DNA of 64,000 nucleotides. It comes from Odobenus rosmarus divergens (taxonomy: Eukaryota > Chordata > Mammalia > Carnivora > Odobenidae). The notes beneath the pieces were generated by a model that was not told where the DNA came from, did not search any database, and worked only from the letters and a program-made list of their open reading frames with translations. The stretch's first letter is position 1. Every line of letters begins with the position of its first letter. The translations under genes were made by a program, and so were the position numbers. Of the stretch, positions 33,501 to 45,471 are shown piece by piece. The DNA lies in assembly GCF_000321225.1 (NCBI RefSeq), contig NW_004451516.1, positions 455,504 through 519,503 of the forward strand, read 5' to 3'.

Positions 33501-34352
33501 TGCACAGCTATTATCCCCATTTTCAATATCTTTGGCAGAGATGCACTGCTACGGTTTTAGGTCTTATTCATTTTTTTTTTCCTTTTTCCTTGTTTTTTTT
33601 TTTTTTGCTACTAGAGAAAAACTAAGACACTTAGTTCCTTTTTATGAAAAAACACCATGACCTTGTAGTATATGAACATCTTTAATATTCATTTCTTCTT
33701 CACCTTCTTCACCTTCAATTTCAGACCCCTTCCTCTGTCCAAACACTAAAGTAATCAAACCATGACCACAGAGACTGAGAAAAATACTCAAGGTATTGGA
33801 GACTCCATGGACATTTTTTTTCCTCTTGTGCAGGTTCCTAATTCTCCGTGGAAACAGTTTAGTCTTTTTCCAACATTCATTGACCTATGATAATGTAAAC
33901 ATATTTTGCCCTGAATAGAGTTTTGCCTAAAATTTTTGTGTACAAAGTCTATCATCTGACTACATCCATAATGTGCCCCAGAGTTGAGAATATCTCATTG
34001 TTTCTGAGGCAGAACATTTGTTAACACTAAGGCACTCATAGGCTGCATAGCCCATATCACTGAAGTATTTAATAAGTCATTGCTTATTACAGAGAAATGT
34101 ATAAGTTTCAAAAAAATGTGAAGAAACAAGATATAAATCTATGGTAAAAGTACTCGAGTGTATGTTTTTCTTCAAAGAACAAATATGTATTGAGAATCAA
34201 CCAAATGCAAAGCATATTCTAGAAACCATGTGCAGAAGAAGGGCAGTGTCAGAAAAGTTGAAAATATGTATTACAACACTCCAAAATTCCAAAAGAATTT
34301 ACAATGGGGGGATTAAAATGGAAGAAAGTTTTATTAATGTAAGGCAATATTA
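30504..34352. other. Unassigned AT-rich DNA, 3.8 kb
   Basis: The longest stretch without a recognisable repeat. It has only simple runs: A run 30627-30639, T run 30659-30668, C run 33063-33078, T runs 33571-33606. None of the short frames (31104-31295 minus, 32632-32838 plus, 34141-34407 plus) shows a domain, splice context or codon pattern I would defend. It could be ancient unique DNA or hold conserved non-coding elements. Confidence 0.4.
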
Positions 34353-34546
34353 TTTAGTGAATAAGAATATACATTTGATTCCAGGTTTCACTAATTTTAG
34401 TTGGTGACCTTCATTTAAATTCTCTGGGATGTTTCCTCATCTGCAAAATGAGGATGAGAATAGTACCTCTCCCATGAGGTTTGACGAATCAATAAGAAAA
34501 TGCTCAGCACTCAGTAAGCACTCAGTAAATGTTGTCTATTGCTATT
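34353..34546 (+). repeat. MIR SINE remnant
   Basis: TTTCCTCATCTGCAAAATGAGGATGAGAATAGTACCTCTCC and CAGTAAGCACTCAGTAAATG are sense MIR landmarks. Confidence 0.85.
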
Positions 34547-35374
34547 AGATGCCAAATGAGTAATACAGACAGGAGCCTAAGAACTTGGAAATGGAGAAGA
34601 TAAAAGGGAACTTCAAACTGGAAATAAAGATAGGATAGGAATGGGCAGAGAAGACTGGGGGAGTATTACAGTCTGGTGGAATGGACTAAGGGACCAAGGA
34701 TAGAACGTCATGCTTGCAGGACCAGTCTAACTAGAGTAGAAGGTATAGGCTGAGGTTTACAAGGATGTAATATTAGAAAAGAAAGTCGAGGTCGAATTAT
34801 GAGTCATTTTGACTAAGAGGCAAAATAATCTGCACTTTATTGGTAACGGAGGAATTAGAGGTTGCTGAATGCATATTAATCAAAAATATTCACATAAATT
34901 TATGGAATTTAGCTTTTGATGACAAACTTTCAAGAATAAAATCCAAGATGGTAATTGGAGTAACTGATTCATTTAGAAGCATATTTTGATTTTCTAAAGT
35001 ACGCATCATACGTATGCCTCTGCCCTATCACATTTCATTTTCAGGTAGGTGTACAGGGCTTTTTGACTTTCAATGCAAAATGGAATAGTTAATCTATTTT
35101 TACCTAAGATGCTTAACGTGTTTGGCCTCCCGCGGTCTCTAAGAAGAGGATAATATAATGGTAAACAGAAATTGCTTAATGAGTCAACTGTGTCTGGTCT
35201 TGAAAAAAATGTCTTCAGTATTACATCACTCTGAGAAGCCAGCTATTCATCAGATCTCATTATTAGATAAGCATACCAAATTAAGTTTCACAACGCTTAA
35301 AGTGATTTTAGGGCATACCAAAGATTCCTCTATATTTTATGTCTTCTCAAACATTAAAAATAAAAATAAATTAA
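34547..35374. other. Unassigned DNA
   Basis: Nothing recognised. The plus frame beginning at 35158 runs into a SINE and is not a gene. Confidence 0.45.
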
Positions 35375-35390
35375 TGAAAGTTTTAGCTTT

Positions 35391-35582
35391 TTTTTTAAAG
35401 ATTTTGTTTATTTATTTGACAGAGAGAGACACAGCACGAGAGAAAACACAAGCAGGGGGAGCGGGAGAGGGAGAAGCAAGCTTCCCGCGGAGCAGGGAGC
35501 CTGATGCGGGGCTTGATCCCAGGACCCTGGAATCGACCTGAGCAGAAGGCAGACGCTTAACGACTGAGCCACCCAGGTGCCC
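35391..35582 (-). mobile_element. Can-SINE, full length
   Basis: TTAAAGATTTTGTTTATTTA tail, GAGCGGGAGAGGGAGAAGCA, CCCGCGGAGCAGGGAGCCTG and GAGCCACCCAGGTGCCC head. TSD TGAAAGTTTTAGCTTT / TGAAAGTTTTTAGCTTT at about 35375-35390 and 35583-35599. Confidence 0.94.
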
Positions 35583-35631
35583 TGAAAGTTTTTAGCTTTA
35601 AAATTCGGGCACTCTTAAAAATTTCAAACTC

Positions 35632-35823
35632 AGGGACTCCTGGGTGGCTCGGTCAGTGAGCCTTCAGCTCAGGTCATGATCCCAGGGTCCTGGGATCAAG
35701 TCCTGCATCGGGCTCCTTGCCCAGCGGGGAGCCTGCTTCTCCCTCTCCCTCTGCCTGCCGCTCCCCCTGCTTGTGCTCTCTCTCTCTCTCTCTGACAAAT
35801 AAATAAATAAAATCTGAAAAAAA
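35632..35823 (+). mobile_element. Can-SINE with a shortened head
   Basis: GGGACTCCTGGGTGGCTCGG head followed directly by GAGCCTTCAGCTCAGGTCAT (the AAGCGTCTGCC part is reduced), normal body and tail. TSD AAAATTTCAAAC-type at about 35618-35630 and 35832-35843. It is head to head with the preceding SINE, 49 bp apart. Confidence 0.92.
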
Positions 35824-35843
35824 TGAGAAACAAAATTTCAAAC

Positions 35844-37337
35844 CCAAAACCTAATACAGGTTTCCATGTATTTCATTTCTGATGTAAACTATATTCTTTT
35901 GTCCGTGATTAACTAAAAAATATTAAAGCATGGCATATATGTTCTTCTATCTGTAAGATATCATACTTAGATAAATGAGTAATATTTGGTCTTGGTAGAA
36001 ATTCCTCCATTATCCTAGAGTAAAAGTTTAGTAGTACATGTGGAGAATTCTCATGGATTCTCCCTGATCTGCATTCATTATTTTCTCTTCCTTCAGTATA
36101 GATATGGTTCAGGACCATACCGAAAAACTGATATAAAAGCATATCTAAATATAGGTATATGAAAGCATTTATCATCTTTTACCAATGAAAATAGCTCTCA
36201 AATTCAGTGACCAGTGTCTTACAGCTGCAAATTATAATACCAAAAGTTAGAAATGGCCAGAGAAAAACTGTAGAGAAAATATTTGAGGGGTTGGGTGTTT
36301 TTGTTTTTTGTTTTAATGCCTCAAATCTCATGTGTCAGCCTCCTGAAAAAAACAAGACTGCCTTTTACAGTATCCTAGGTCTTTAATGCAGTGGGCTTTG
36401 TATTCAGAAAACATGTTTCTATGCCTTTCTTTCAATCCATCCTAATTACTCAAGTCTCTATAAATTAACTGAAGACAATCTGATGAATTAAATAATACCC
36501 CTCAGATTCAAATGTATGATAGCAACATAAGTTATACCTTGGAAGGGCACAGGGACTGAGGGATCTATATTTTAACAAGTATGTTTTCAGACAAACTGCT
36601 TTAACCATTAGAAAAAGAATTTAATTACTGACTCTAAAAACCAGTAGGGTCCTTGGGAAGAGATACGTTCTAGCAGAATCTTTTCAAATCCAATCATTCA
36701 TATGAAACAGTCATTTTACCAGTAAGGTCAGCCCTGCCTGAGGATAAAGAAACCCTATCCCTACCACCTAATCAAGCACTATGTAAAGGGTCAACATCAC
36801 CAATTCCTCTACTCTAGGACCTCTAAACATGGTGTAGTGGTCTGTATAAGAAAGACTCTGTTTCTATTCTGTTTGGTTCCACAACCATTTACTCAACAGT
36901 CAAGAGCTATAAGTAAATCACGTCTGAGCTAACGAGGGGCGGCAGTTCTCAGTGACACAGTGACCTGGGGCAGTGAATAGTGGGAAAGGGGCAGAGCTGA
37001 GATTAGTGCAGAAGCAATTGCTCATCCCTGGAAACTTACTTTAGTTCTTCGTCTTGATGGCCCAAACCTCAGCAAATCCCTGGCATGTCTTGTGTGTGAA
37101 TAGGTGGTGCTCTACAGCAAAGATTCAGTGGCACCGACTGCCAGGGTAAGCAGTCCACACTCTCCTGAGCACACAGCAACTATTGTTCCCAAGTGTCTCT
37201 CCACCAGCCCAAGGGTGTGCTCGTGAACTTCAGCACAGGACTTTGTGGAGACGCTTCACAGAATAGCTGTAACCTGCAGAGGTCATCCCAATAGCCCGAA
37301 TCTTAAAACAATTGAAATCAGTATAAAATAGTGCTAG
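35844..37337. other. Unassigned DNA, 1.5 kb
   Basis: No repeat family or gene recognised. About 36910-37280 is locally more GC-rich but has no open frame of note. Confidence 0.45.
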
Positions 37338-37440
37338 ATTAAAAACTTCCTGAGGGCAACAATTCTATTTTATAATCCATTGTAACATTCAGCACAACCT
37401 CTGATGGCTAATGTTTATTGAGCAAGTAAGTGAAAAAAAA
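37338..37440 (+). repeat. L2 3'-end remnant
   Basis: AAAACTTCCTGAGGGCAACAATTCTATTTTATAATCCATTGTAACATTCAGCAC-type text parallels the L2 3' end (AGCTCC-GAGGGCAGGGA...). TTTATTGAGCAAGTAAGTG follows. Short and diverged. Confidence 0.5.
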
Positions 37441-37910
37441 ATTGAAGAGACTGGGAAAGGAGGACTCGTTGAGAGCAGCTGGACTAATTAGGTCATGAAA
37501 TGTAAACTGGTCTAGCATCACAAACATTTATGCAACGGAGATCTTCCAAGGCAGCTCAATGGATGAAACAGAGAAGGGGCAACTGATTGGAGTTTGGAGG
37601 AAAGATGACCCAGGAATTTTAGGCACCACCCCTCCCACCCCATTCACTTCTACCGGTCGCCCTGAGGCATCCCCTGAAAGCTACAGAATTTCTCAGAGTA
37701 CAGGTGAAACATACCACACCAAACTTCAAATTCCATAACTACCAGGAAAAAATTTACCTGGTTTATCATTGCAATTCTAGCACATGCCATAGATTCAAAC
37801 ACATAATAAGTGCTCAGTTTATAGAATGAATGAGCTAATATAGAATTCTAATATTTAAATAAACTGCTCAAGGAAATAGGTTTAATTTTTTAAATATTTA
37901 ATAGTGACCA

Positions 37911-38115
37911 GAGCACCTGGGTGGCTCAGTCAGTTAGGTGTCTGCCTTTGGCTCAGGTCATGATCCCAGGGTCCTGGGACCGAGCCCTGCATCGGGCTCC
38001 CTGTTCAGCAGGAAGCCTGCTTCTCCCTCTCCCGCTCCCCCTGCTTGTGTTTCCTCTCTCCCTGTGTCTCTCTCTGTCAAATAAATAAATAAAATCTTCA
38101 AAAAAAAAAAAAAAG
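37911..38115 (+). mobile_element. Can-SINE, full length
   Basis: GAGCACCTGGGTGGCTCAGT head, CCGAGCCCTGCATCGGGCTC, ATAAATAAATAAAATCTTCA plus poly-A. Perfect TSD ATTTAATAGTGACCA at 37896-37910 and 38116-38130. Confidence 0.96.
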
Positions 38116-38130
38116 ATTTAATAGTGACCA

Positions 38131-39067
38131 ATGTATTAATCCTAGGATTCATATAAAATTGCCTTTAAAAATTTAAAAAGGTCCAAAAAAATGTTAAAAG
38201 TCTAAGCAAAAATTCCTCACATATATATTTGGAGAAGTTTTATAGTAAATTGAATACAGTCATTGCTTGTAGGACTTCAAGTACAAGAAATACACACATA
38301 CACACACACACACATATATATATACATAAATAAATAAACTCCATTTCAGAAGCAGCTATGCCATTGTGCTTGAGTAGAATGAATATTTGGATTCACCTCC
38401 AAACTCATTCATGCTCATCGCTACCGTGAGATTCAGCTGTGCATTAATTATTCATTTAGAGAATTATCTTCCTCTGGTCACTGACTACAGCTGCTGGTAT
38501 GAGTGATTCATTCCTGATCTAGCTTGGTTCTAATTTCATATTGCCCTTGTGCTACCCAAAATTAATCTTCAAGTAACAGGTTACAGGATGTTTTTCCTAA
38601 CCCAGAGCATTATACTCATGTATCACTTACAAATGTTGGTATATTTTGTTCAAAGGTGGCTCAAATGCAGAGCCCTCCTAGAAGCTCTTCAGTGGCATTT
38701 CATAATTAGAACAGCATACACTAAAGGCAAGGAACTGTGTAATGTTGCTTACTTACATTGTATTGAATTTAAAAAGCAAATTTAACCAAAGAAAACTCAA
38801 TTCTTCACTGCAGACAAACAAGTGTTTTCTACAATGAGGTACACATTGAAAAACATTTGACATTTTGGATATTTTACAATTTATTAGAAATATTGCAAAA
38901 GTGGTTCTAAAAGTTTAATTAAACTTATGCATACAAAAGCACACAGTTATAAGACCAATACTATTCACAGCTTACACTGATCAAGTTTAATAAAAACATT
39001 AATAGACTAAACTATTTTTGAAACCTGGGGGCAGATTGGGGAGGTAGAAAAAAGTGGGTTCTATTAT
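38131..39067. other. Unassigned AT-rich DNA with a CA/TA microsatellite
   Basis: ACACATACACACACACACAC then (TA)n at about 38292-38325. The 78-codon frame 38549-38785 has no recognisable domain. Confidence 0.45.
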
Positions 39068-39089
39068 AGAATATCTCATCTATTTTTTT

Positions 39090-39273
39090 AAAGATTTTAT
39101 TTATTTTTGACAGAGAGAGAGAGTGTACAAGCAGGGGAAGCCCAGGCAGAGGAAGAGGGAAAAGCAGGCTCCCCGCTGAGCAGGGAGCCCGATGTGGGGC
39201 TCAATCCCAGGACCCTGGGATCATGACCTGAGCCAAAGGCAGACGTTTAACCATCTGAGCCACCCAGGCACCC
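39090..39273 (-). mobile_element. Can-SINE inserted at the edge of an older SINE
   Basis: AAAGATTTTATTTATTTTTG tail, CCCGATGTGGGGCTCAATCC, GAGCCACCCAGGCACCC head. Perfect TSD TCTCATCTATTTTTTT at 39074-39089 and 39274-39289. This TSD itself lies within the left target duplication of the following SINE. Confidence 0.95.
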
Positions 39274-39289
39274 TCTCATCTATTTTTTT

Positions 39290-39485
39290 CAAAAGATTTA
39301 TTTATTTATTTGAGAGAGAGAGAGGGAGAGCACATGCAGAGGGAGGGGCAGAGGGAGAGGAAGACAGACGGACTCCCCACTGAGCAGGGAGCCCTATATG
39401 GGGCTCAATCCCAGGACCCTGAGATCATGACCTGAGCCAAAATCAAGAGTCAGATGCTTAACCCACTGAGCCACTCAGGCACCCC
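39290..39485 (-). mobile_element. Older Can-SINE, host of a nested SINE
   Basis: AAAAGATTTATTTATTTATT tail, GGGAGAGCACATGCAGAGGG, AAAATCAAGAGTCAGATGCT and GAGCCACTCAGGCACCCC head. The host text AGAATATCTCATCTAT (from about 39068) recurs as AGAATATCTCATTTAT from about 39486, its original TSD, now split from the element by the younger SINE. Confidence 0.92.
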
Positions 39486-39501
39486 AAGAATATCTCATTT
39501 A

Positions 39502-40610
39502 TGACTCAAGGTTTACATCAGTAGCATTAGTTTTCACTTCAATTTTAGAAATTCCATAAAAGAGAGTGTGAAGTCCGTGTGGACTTATTTCTACAGTTTG
39601 GTCATATGTTCCAAAAGCATAAGGATATTCTAAGATTGATACACTCATTTCAAAAAAAAAATTTAAATTCTAGGAATTCAAAAATTCACTTTCCCTCCTC
39701 TTTTGAAGGATAAGTACTTGATAACTCAGACAACTTCTAAGGTTATATCAAGAAATATACTTGCAAAAACTTGAAAATAATTGATACTCGAATCCCATGA
39801 TTCATCCCTAAGACTATGGCTTTGCTTCCACTGGAAAGCTCTGAAATTCTCCAAAATCTATTGTTCCATTGGAGTCAGAACATTCATGAGATGGAAGAAA
39901 ATTCAGCTTTCTATTAGTCTATCCACACAGCCAATGTTTCCCTGAATACCTGCATTTCCTTGAACAAATTAGTACTATTCATTTTTCCTATTTCCATATT
40001 CCTTACAATATGCTCAGATTTCTGATCATATTACACAAAGGAACAATTTAAGAACCACTCATGACCATCAAATTGGCTCTCTCAAAATATTTTGGCTGAA
40101 AAATGTTTGATCTGAAAAAGACAGCTCAATGAATATCTTTCAATAACTTTCCATCCCCTGACCATCTAACACCACATTCTATTTCAGCTTCTTCCAGATA
40201 TGCCATAAACTAAGGACTAAGGGGATGAGAACAAAAAAGAATTTCAAACTTGATCCCTTTCTCCATCTGTGCTATTAACTTGGCTTGCAAATGTTATTGC
40301 ACAAACTCTGTTAATGTATAATACAATGGAAGCTGTGCACAAAAATAATTGTCTTTAAATTAAATAAATGATTAATTTTTTTGTTGTTGTTTTTATTGCA
40401 AATGCCCTCTCTGTAGCAAATGAACTCAGTTTTTATTGCTTTTAAGGTACTGGAAATTTTCTATGTCTTGATCTTGGTGGTAGTTACAACATTTAAAAGT
40501 TACATTTGTGAAAAGTCACAAGACTTATGCTCAAGATATAAATTTTTACTGTATGCTAATGATAACCTCAGTAAGGATATATTCAAAATCCTAGAGCAAC
40601 TCGATCTTTG
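39502..40610. other. Unassigned AT-rich DNA
   Basis: No repeat family or gene recognised. The 94-codon frame at 40420-40704 overlaps a MIR and is not supported. Confidence 0.45.
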
Positions 40611-40611
40611 C

Positions 40612-40720
40612 AAAATTAACCTGGGTCTCAGTTTTCACATCTATACAACAGTGATAATAATGTTGCTTCCATCTCATGGTTATATAATTTGTATAACCAT
40701 GTGAAGAGCTATTTTCTGTA
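40612..40720 (+). repeat. MIR SINE fragment
   Basis: CTGGGTCTCAGTTTTCACATCTATACAACAGTGATAATAATG is the sense MIR core; the 3' side is lost. Confidence 0.65.
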
Positions 40721-41302
40721 CAATAAAAATTATGCTAACACCAGGTGCTATTGAACTTAAGAAACAAAGCTTAAGAGCATTTGGATTATTTCCAACTGCT
40801 TGGAAATCTCTGCATAGGTGTAATTTCCTCCCTGCCTCCTAGCTCCTGGCGCAGTAATAGGCATTGCTCTAACCCACTCCAATACCTATTCAGCTAAGAA
40901 GATTATGGTCTGGCACCTGTTGTACCCACCATTGCCAGGCTCTGAATACTGGGCAGGGCGCCAGGAGCCTTTTTGTTTGCCTTTTCAGAAAGCAAGCATT
41001 GACTTCCAGAGCCTACTTTTAATTATAATATGGACCTGTAATGGAAAACCTCTTTTATTCCAAGATTTGCATCCGAAATGGTTCTTTGGGTCTTTTTCTT
41101 GTGTTCTCATTCCTTTGTCCAAAAGAGAAAGAGAATGAAACCTAATCTGGAAGGCTACCCTGGTGACAAAGCTTCTCCCCTTTATTTTGAAAGTGGGCAC
41201 TACTGTGAAAGCAATTTTGTGCTGAATGCTAAAGATTACACTCTGTGTTTTAAACAGAGATTTGCAGTCATGTTCTGATGACTAATATGAATGAATTTTT
41301 TC
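40721..41302. other. Unassigned DNA
   Basis: Overlapping short frames exist on both strands (40905-41138, 40985-41200, 41078-41278), but none has a recognisable domain. Confidence 0.45.
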
Positions 41303-41490
41303 TTTTTTAAAAAAAGATTTGAGAGAGAGAGAGAGAGAGAGTGGGGGAAAGGACAGAGAGAGAAAATGTCCAAGCAGACTCCCACTGTGCAGGGAGCCAG
41401 ACATGGGGCTCAATTTCAGGAGCCATGAAATCAGGACCTGAGCCAAATCCAACAGTTGGATGCTTAACTGACTGAGCCACCCAGGTGTCC
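41303..41490 (-). mobile_element. Can-SINE, older copy
   Basis: AAAAAAAGATTTGAGAGAGA tail/GA run, CCAGACATGGGGCTCAATTT, CAACAGTTGGATGCTTAACT and GAGCCACCCAGGTGTCC head. Possible TSD ATGAATTTTTTCTT / ATGACTTTCTTTCTT. Confidence 0.88.
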
Positions 41491-41506
41491 CATGACTTTC
41501 TTTCTT

Positions 41507-44449
41507 AAGAAAACAAGTTCTATTTCCCTCAGCAAAACTTAAACAAAAATTTAATATTATAGAGCAAAATTTAAGGAGCCTTATGCAGTAATTTCTTCAT
41601 AGAGAGCAAACATTTTAAACCAAATCGGTTAAGATAAGCTACTCTTCAGCATTTTCCTTTGAGCAAGATAAATGTGTGTTCACACTGTAGCAAAAGTCTT
41701 TATAGAACAATCTCCACACTGTATGCTTTAATAATATTTTCAACATAGTTTTCCTAATCATCAGCTCAAATTTATGAATTGACCATTTATGGCACACTGC
41801 CAGACACCATTACAATTTTCAATAAATTACATTGGACTACGCTTGAAGCTGAACCCAGAGAGCCAATAATTTTTTCACATAAGTGTACTAGTCTCATTAA
41901 AGAGGAACTTTTAAGATCACTTAAATCAGCTTATTTCTTAACATATGGAATATTCAAAATATCTTTGAAACCTATTTAAATCATATTATGTTTCCTCAGC
42001 TAACGATTCTATGGATAGGAAATGGTATGAGTTATATATGAATTAAAAATTAATATTAGGTAATATTTACTGAGCCTTTACTATGCCAGACACTATGCTA
42101 AATTAACTCCTGCTATAGTAACGATAGTACCTGAGTCAGATACATGCAGTTCCTACAGCCAGCTCTTCACCTAAATTCTTCATTGAGAGTACTTTGGTGA
42201 TGAGGGATGTTCTAATAATGTTGAACACCAAAATAAAAAGCAGTTGGGGTCTTAAACTCTGCAAATTTGAACTGACCTTTCTCCAGTAGACTTTGAATCC
42301 CACATTCTAAGGGATGTGGTGTTGAGGTGGCTTTCATCAAGTTCTAAACTTTATATGTTATCTCACAATATTAATTTAAGACTATTCTCTTCAATTTTCT
42401 AAGTTACTTTTCTTTAGGGATTCTCTTTATATTTCTATATTTTATAAAATGGAATCTCCATTGTTATTAGACCATAGATTAACCAAAACCTTCTTCCATT
42501 TTCTTCATTATCCTGAGACGTTATACTTATCAAGCCAATTCAAAACACGAGAAGCAAAAGTATCCTAGGATATAATGGACTGAAGTACAAAGATATACTA
42601 AAGAAGAGTTCTCAAGAACTATCTTAGAAATGTGACGTAAAGAAAAATAGAAAAGGAGTTTGGGAGAGAGAAGCTACCTTCTCTCTAATAGAATTGTCAA
42701 GTGTTTAAAGACATGGAACAAGGAAGATGAGAGGTAGCTAACAGCCTCTCCATGGCCTATAGATTCTAACAGGTTCACACAAAAATGGCAGTTATGTTGG
42801 AGGGCTTCAGAAGAAGTTCTCTGCCTGACTCCATGCTTCTGTATGAGCAGCATGTGAAAGCAAGCCTAGGGGGAGGAAAGAATGACAGAGATGGTTCCAA
42901 TAAGGACCTTGGTGAGGATGGAAATGAGGACAATGGAAAAGTTATGAGACTTAAAACAAGAAGCAACATTCCACAGTTTTGAATGTGGTCCTACAGAGGG
43001 ATAAAGACAGTCGTTGAGGTGTTGGCTGGACAGTCAGAGACTATTTAACAGTTCTGATTGCCTACATACTTAATGTTTGGTAAATGTATCCTAAAATATT
43101 TATGCTAGTTCATCTTCTTAATCCAAGCTGTCGGTAAGAGTTTATCCTGTGTTTTAGATATTGTAAATAACTGAGTGTGACCATGGCACTAGGTACTATT
43201 CAGTGTAACTAATGATGGGAGAATTTAAGAAGAGAGTATACAAATAGAGGTTCATATGATTGATTTTCATTTAGCAGTAGCTCTAAGGAATTGCTGGATT
43301 TGATTCCTTCACATAGGAAAGCAAGGAATAGTAACCACCCACTATTGCCTTAAAAGAGTATTGTTCCCAGAACAAGGAGTAAATGAGTAAATTCAAAACA
43401 CGGGAAGGAAGGAGCAGAGATGACAGCTTCTTTTAGTGGGGGAATGGAGAAATTGTTAGATTATTTAAAAATCATAACATGAACACTGTCATTCTTTGCA
43501 ATACATCATATAAAAAGAATTCTGAGTCATTAAAATGACTGATGTTTAAATTTATTCTCCCAATATCCCACTGTCGTCCCTAAAAGATATATACCACTAT
43601 CTACCAAAAGCTTAAAGGATCATGAAGCTAAATATTGGGATTTAAAACCAGAATGCTGCAAAAACTTTGGAGAGGCCTTTAAATACTTTGGAAGTAGTCT
43701 CCATTAAAGGAACTGAACCATTATAATGCTTGTGGATAATGTTTATGCTCAGTGAAGTAAATGGCTTCTCTAAGCCCTTTTCTGAAAATGATAGGTCCTG
43801 ACATCAGGTAGAGTATGTGTAACAAAAACACTGAGGGCAAAGAACCAAAACAATTTAGAGAGATAACATCTTTGAAACAATCTGATAATGCTTGAGTTCA
43901 AGAATTCCAGAAGGAAGAAAGAATGGAATGGGGTCATTGGCATCTTCCTGCGGTTTCATAAATCTGTTGACAAATGCCAAATGTGGGAAACCACGTGAAA
44001 AAAGATGAGATCAGAGTAAGGAAGATCAGAGGACGTCATTGGTTGTTACTTCTGGTAGGAGCATCAGAAAATCCGCTCATCTGAACTCTAGACAATGTGG
44101 TAAGGAAAGTTTTGTGCCTGGTGACTTTGCCTAAAGACAGAGAGGTAAAAAGCCCCTAGTAAATCTTTGATAAATTATCCTTATGTCAGTGTGCTCATAA
44201 AACTGTAGAACAGATTTCTTTTGCCAGCTGTGAAGTATGATGTATTATGGACTAAATAATAATTTAGAGTTACAACTCAGTCACCTCAGAAAATCCTTGG
44301 AATATATGCATATGTATCTATATCTATATATCTATATTCCAGTGGTTTCATGTGTGTGTGTGTGTAAATATGTTCTAGCAGTTGGCTGGATGACTCATTT
44401 TCAAGCTAATGTTCAAGCTAGACTGAAGGTGAGTTGTTCAATATTTGGC
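41507..44449. other. Mostly unassigned DNA, 2.9 kb
   Basis: A short MIR-like piece (TATTTACTGAGCCTTTACTATGCCAGACACTATGC) lies at about 42065-42110 in antisense orientation, and a TATATC/(TG)n run at about 44308-44366. The frames 41779-41979, 42785-42982 and 44237-44482 show no recognisable domain. Confidence 0.4.
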
Positions 44450-44580
44450 ACAGAATTTAGTGCTGGAGAGAACTGGATTTGAGTCTCAGCATTCACTTGC
44501 TAGCTGAGGAATCATGGGCAACTTACTTGGCTTCTCTAGGCCTCAGGTCTTCAGCCATCAGATGAAGATAACAATGGGAT
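44450..44580 (+). repeat. MIR SINE remnant
   Basis: GAGAACTGGATTTGAGTCTCAGC, CACTTGCTAGCTGAGG, GGGCAACTTACTTGGCTTCTCTAGGCCTCAG and CAGATGAAGATAACAATG are sense MIR. Confidence 0.8.
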
Positions 44581-44584
44581 GGAT

Positions 44585-45240
44585 GTGGAATATAAGAGAG
44601 AAACAGGCATCAAGAATGATGCCATATTTTTGGCTTGAGCAACTGGAAGGATAGAGTTGCCATCAATAGAAATAAGGGTTTACCTTGGAGGAGATAAAGG
44701 CTTGGAGATGGTGTTTAGTGTTGACCATATTAGATATAAAATGCCTTTAGACACCTCAATAAAGATGTTGGGTAAGAAGTTGGACATAAAAGTCTAGAAA
44801 GAGGTTTGGGAGTTCATAGCCTGTGTTCAAAGGTATCACTAATGGAGCGAGTATAGATTAAAGACATATTCTGAGGCTAAGAGGCTGGAAAGAAGAGGAG
44901 TGATACATAAATAAACCTGAGAAAGTATGGCCATGAGGTATGAAGACATCAAGAGAGTTCATGTCTTGGAAGCCAAGGGAAATGAAATATTTCAAGAAGA
45001 GACTAATCATTTGTACGCTGCAGTTAGGTAAAGTAACATCAACCACTGGATTATAGGTAACCTTGAATAGAGCAGTTTTGGAGGAGTGGTGAGGACAAAA
45101 GTTGTAGTGAATTTAAGATAAAATGAAAGATAAGAGAAGAAAAATTGGAGATGATGACCACAGACAAAGTTTTTTGGAGTTTGCTGTAAAGAGGAGCAAA
45201 GAAATAGGACGGTTGCTGGCAGAAAAAGGGGGGATCAAAA
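44585..45240 (-). repeat. L2/CR1-clade LINE remnant, RT-region side
   Basis: Plus-strand landmarks such as AGATGGTGTTTAGTGTTGAC, GGAAGCCAAGGGAAATGAAAT, TTTCAAGAAGAGACTAATCA, GAGCAGTTTTGGAGGAGTGG and GTAAAGAGGAGCAAAGAAATAGG occur in the order expected for the reverse complement of the L2 ORF2/RT region. Strongly decayed; the frame at 45123-45356 is on the wrong strand. Confidence 0.7.
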
Positions 45241-45441
45241 TATTTTCAATCTCAATAATCTCCCTCTTTCTTCTTGTGACTGAACAAATTACCTCTTTCT
45301 ACCAGATTAAAAATGCTTTTCTTTTTAGGATGAAGTTATCTGAAAATGCTAATTAGTATTTTCTATGTTTTAGACACAGTATCACAAATACAGTATCATA
45401 GTATAGATGTACATATCATTTTTAAAATATCGATGACCTTA

Positions 45442-45471
45442 GGGGGCACGTGGCTGGCTCAGTCAGTTAAA
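45442..45471 (+). mobile_element. Minimal Can-SINE: tRNA head only, flanked by TSDs
   Basis: About 28-30 bp, GGGGGCACGTGGCTGGCTCAG plus TCAGTT, match only the first tRNA-derived segment of the SINE. The flanks AATATCGATGACCTTA (45426-45441) and AACATCAATGACCTAGA (45472-45488) are near-identical direct repeats, as for a TSD. The body and tail are absent. Confidence 0.75.

Noticed and set aside
40905..41278. Three overlapping short frames on both strands
   Set aside because: No domain, no conserved features, and no agreement on strand; consistent with chance.
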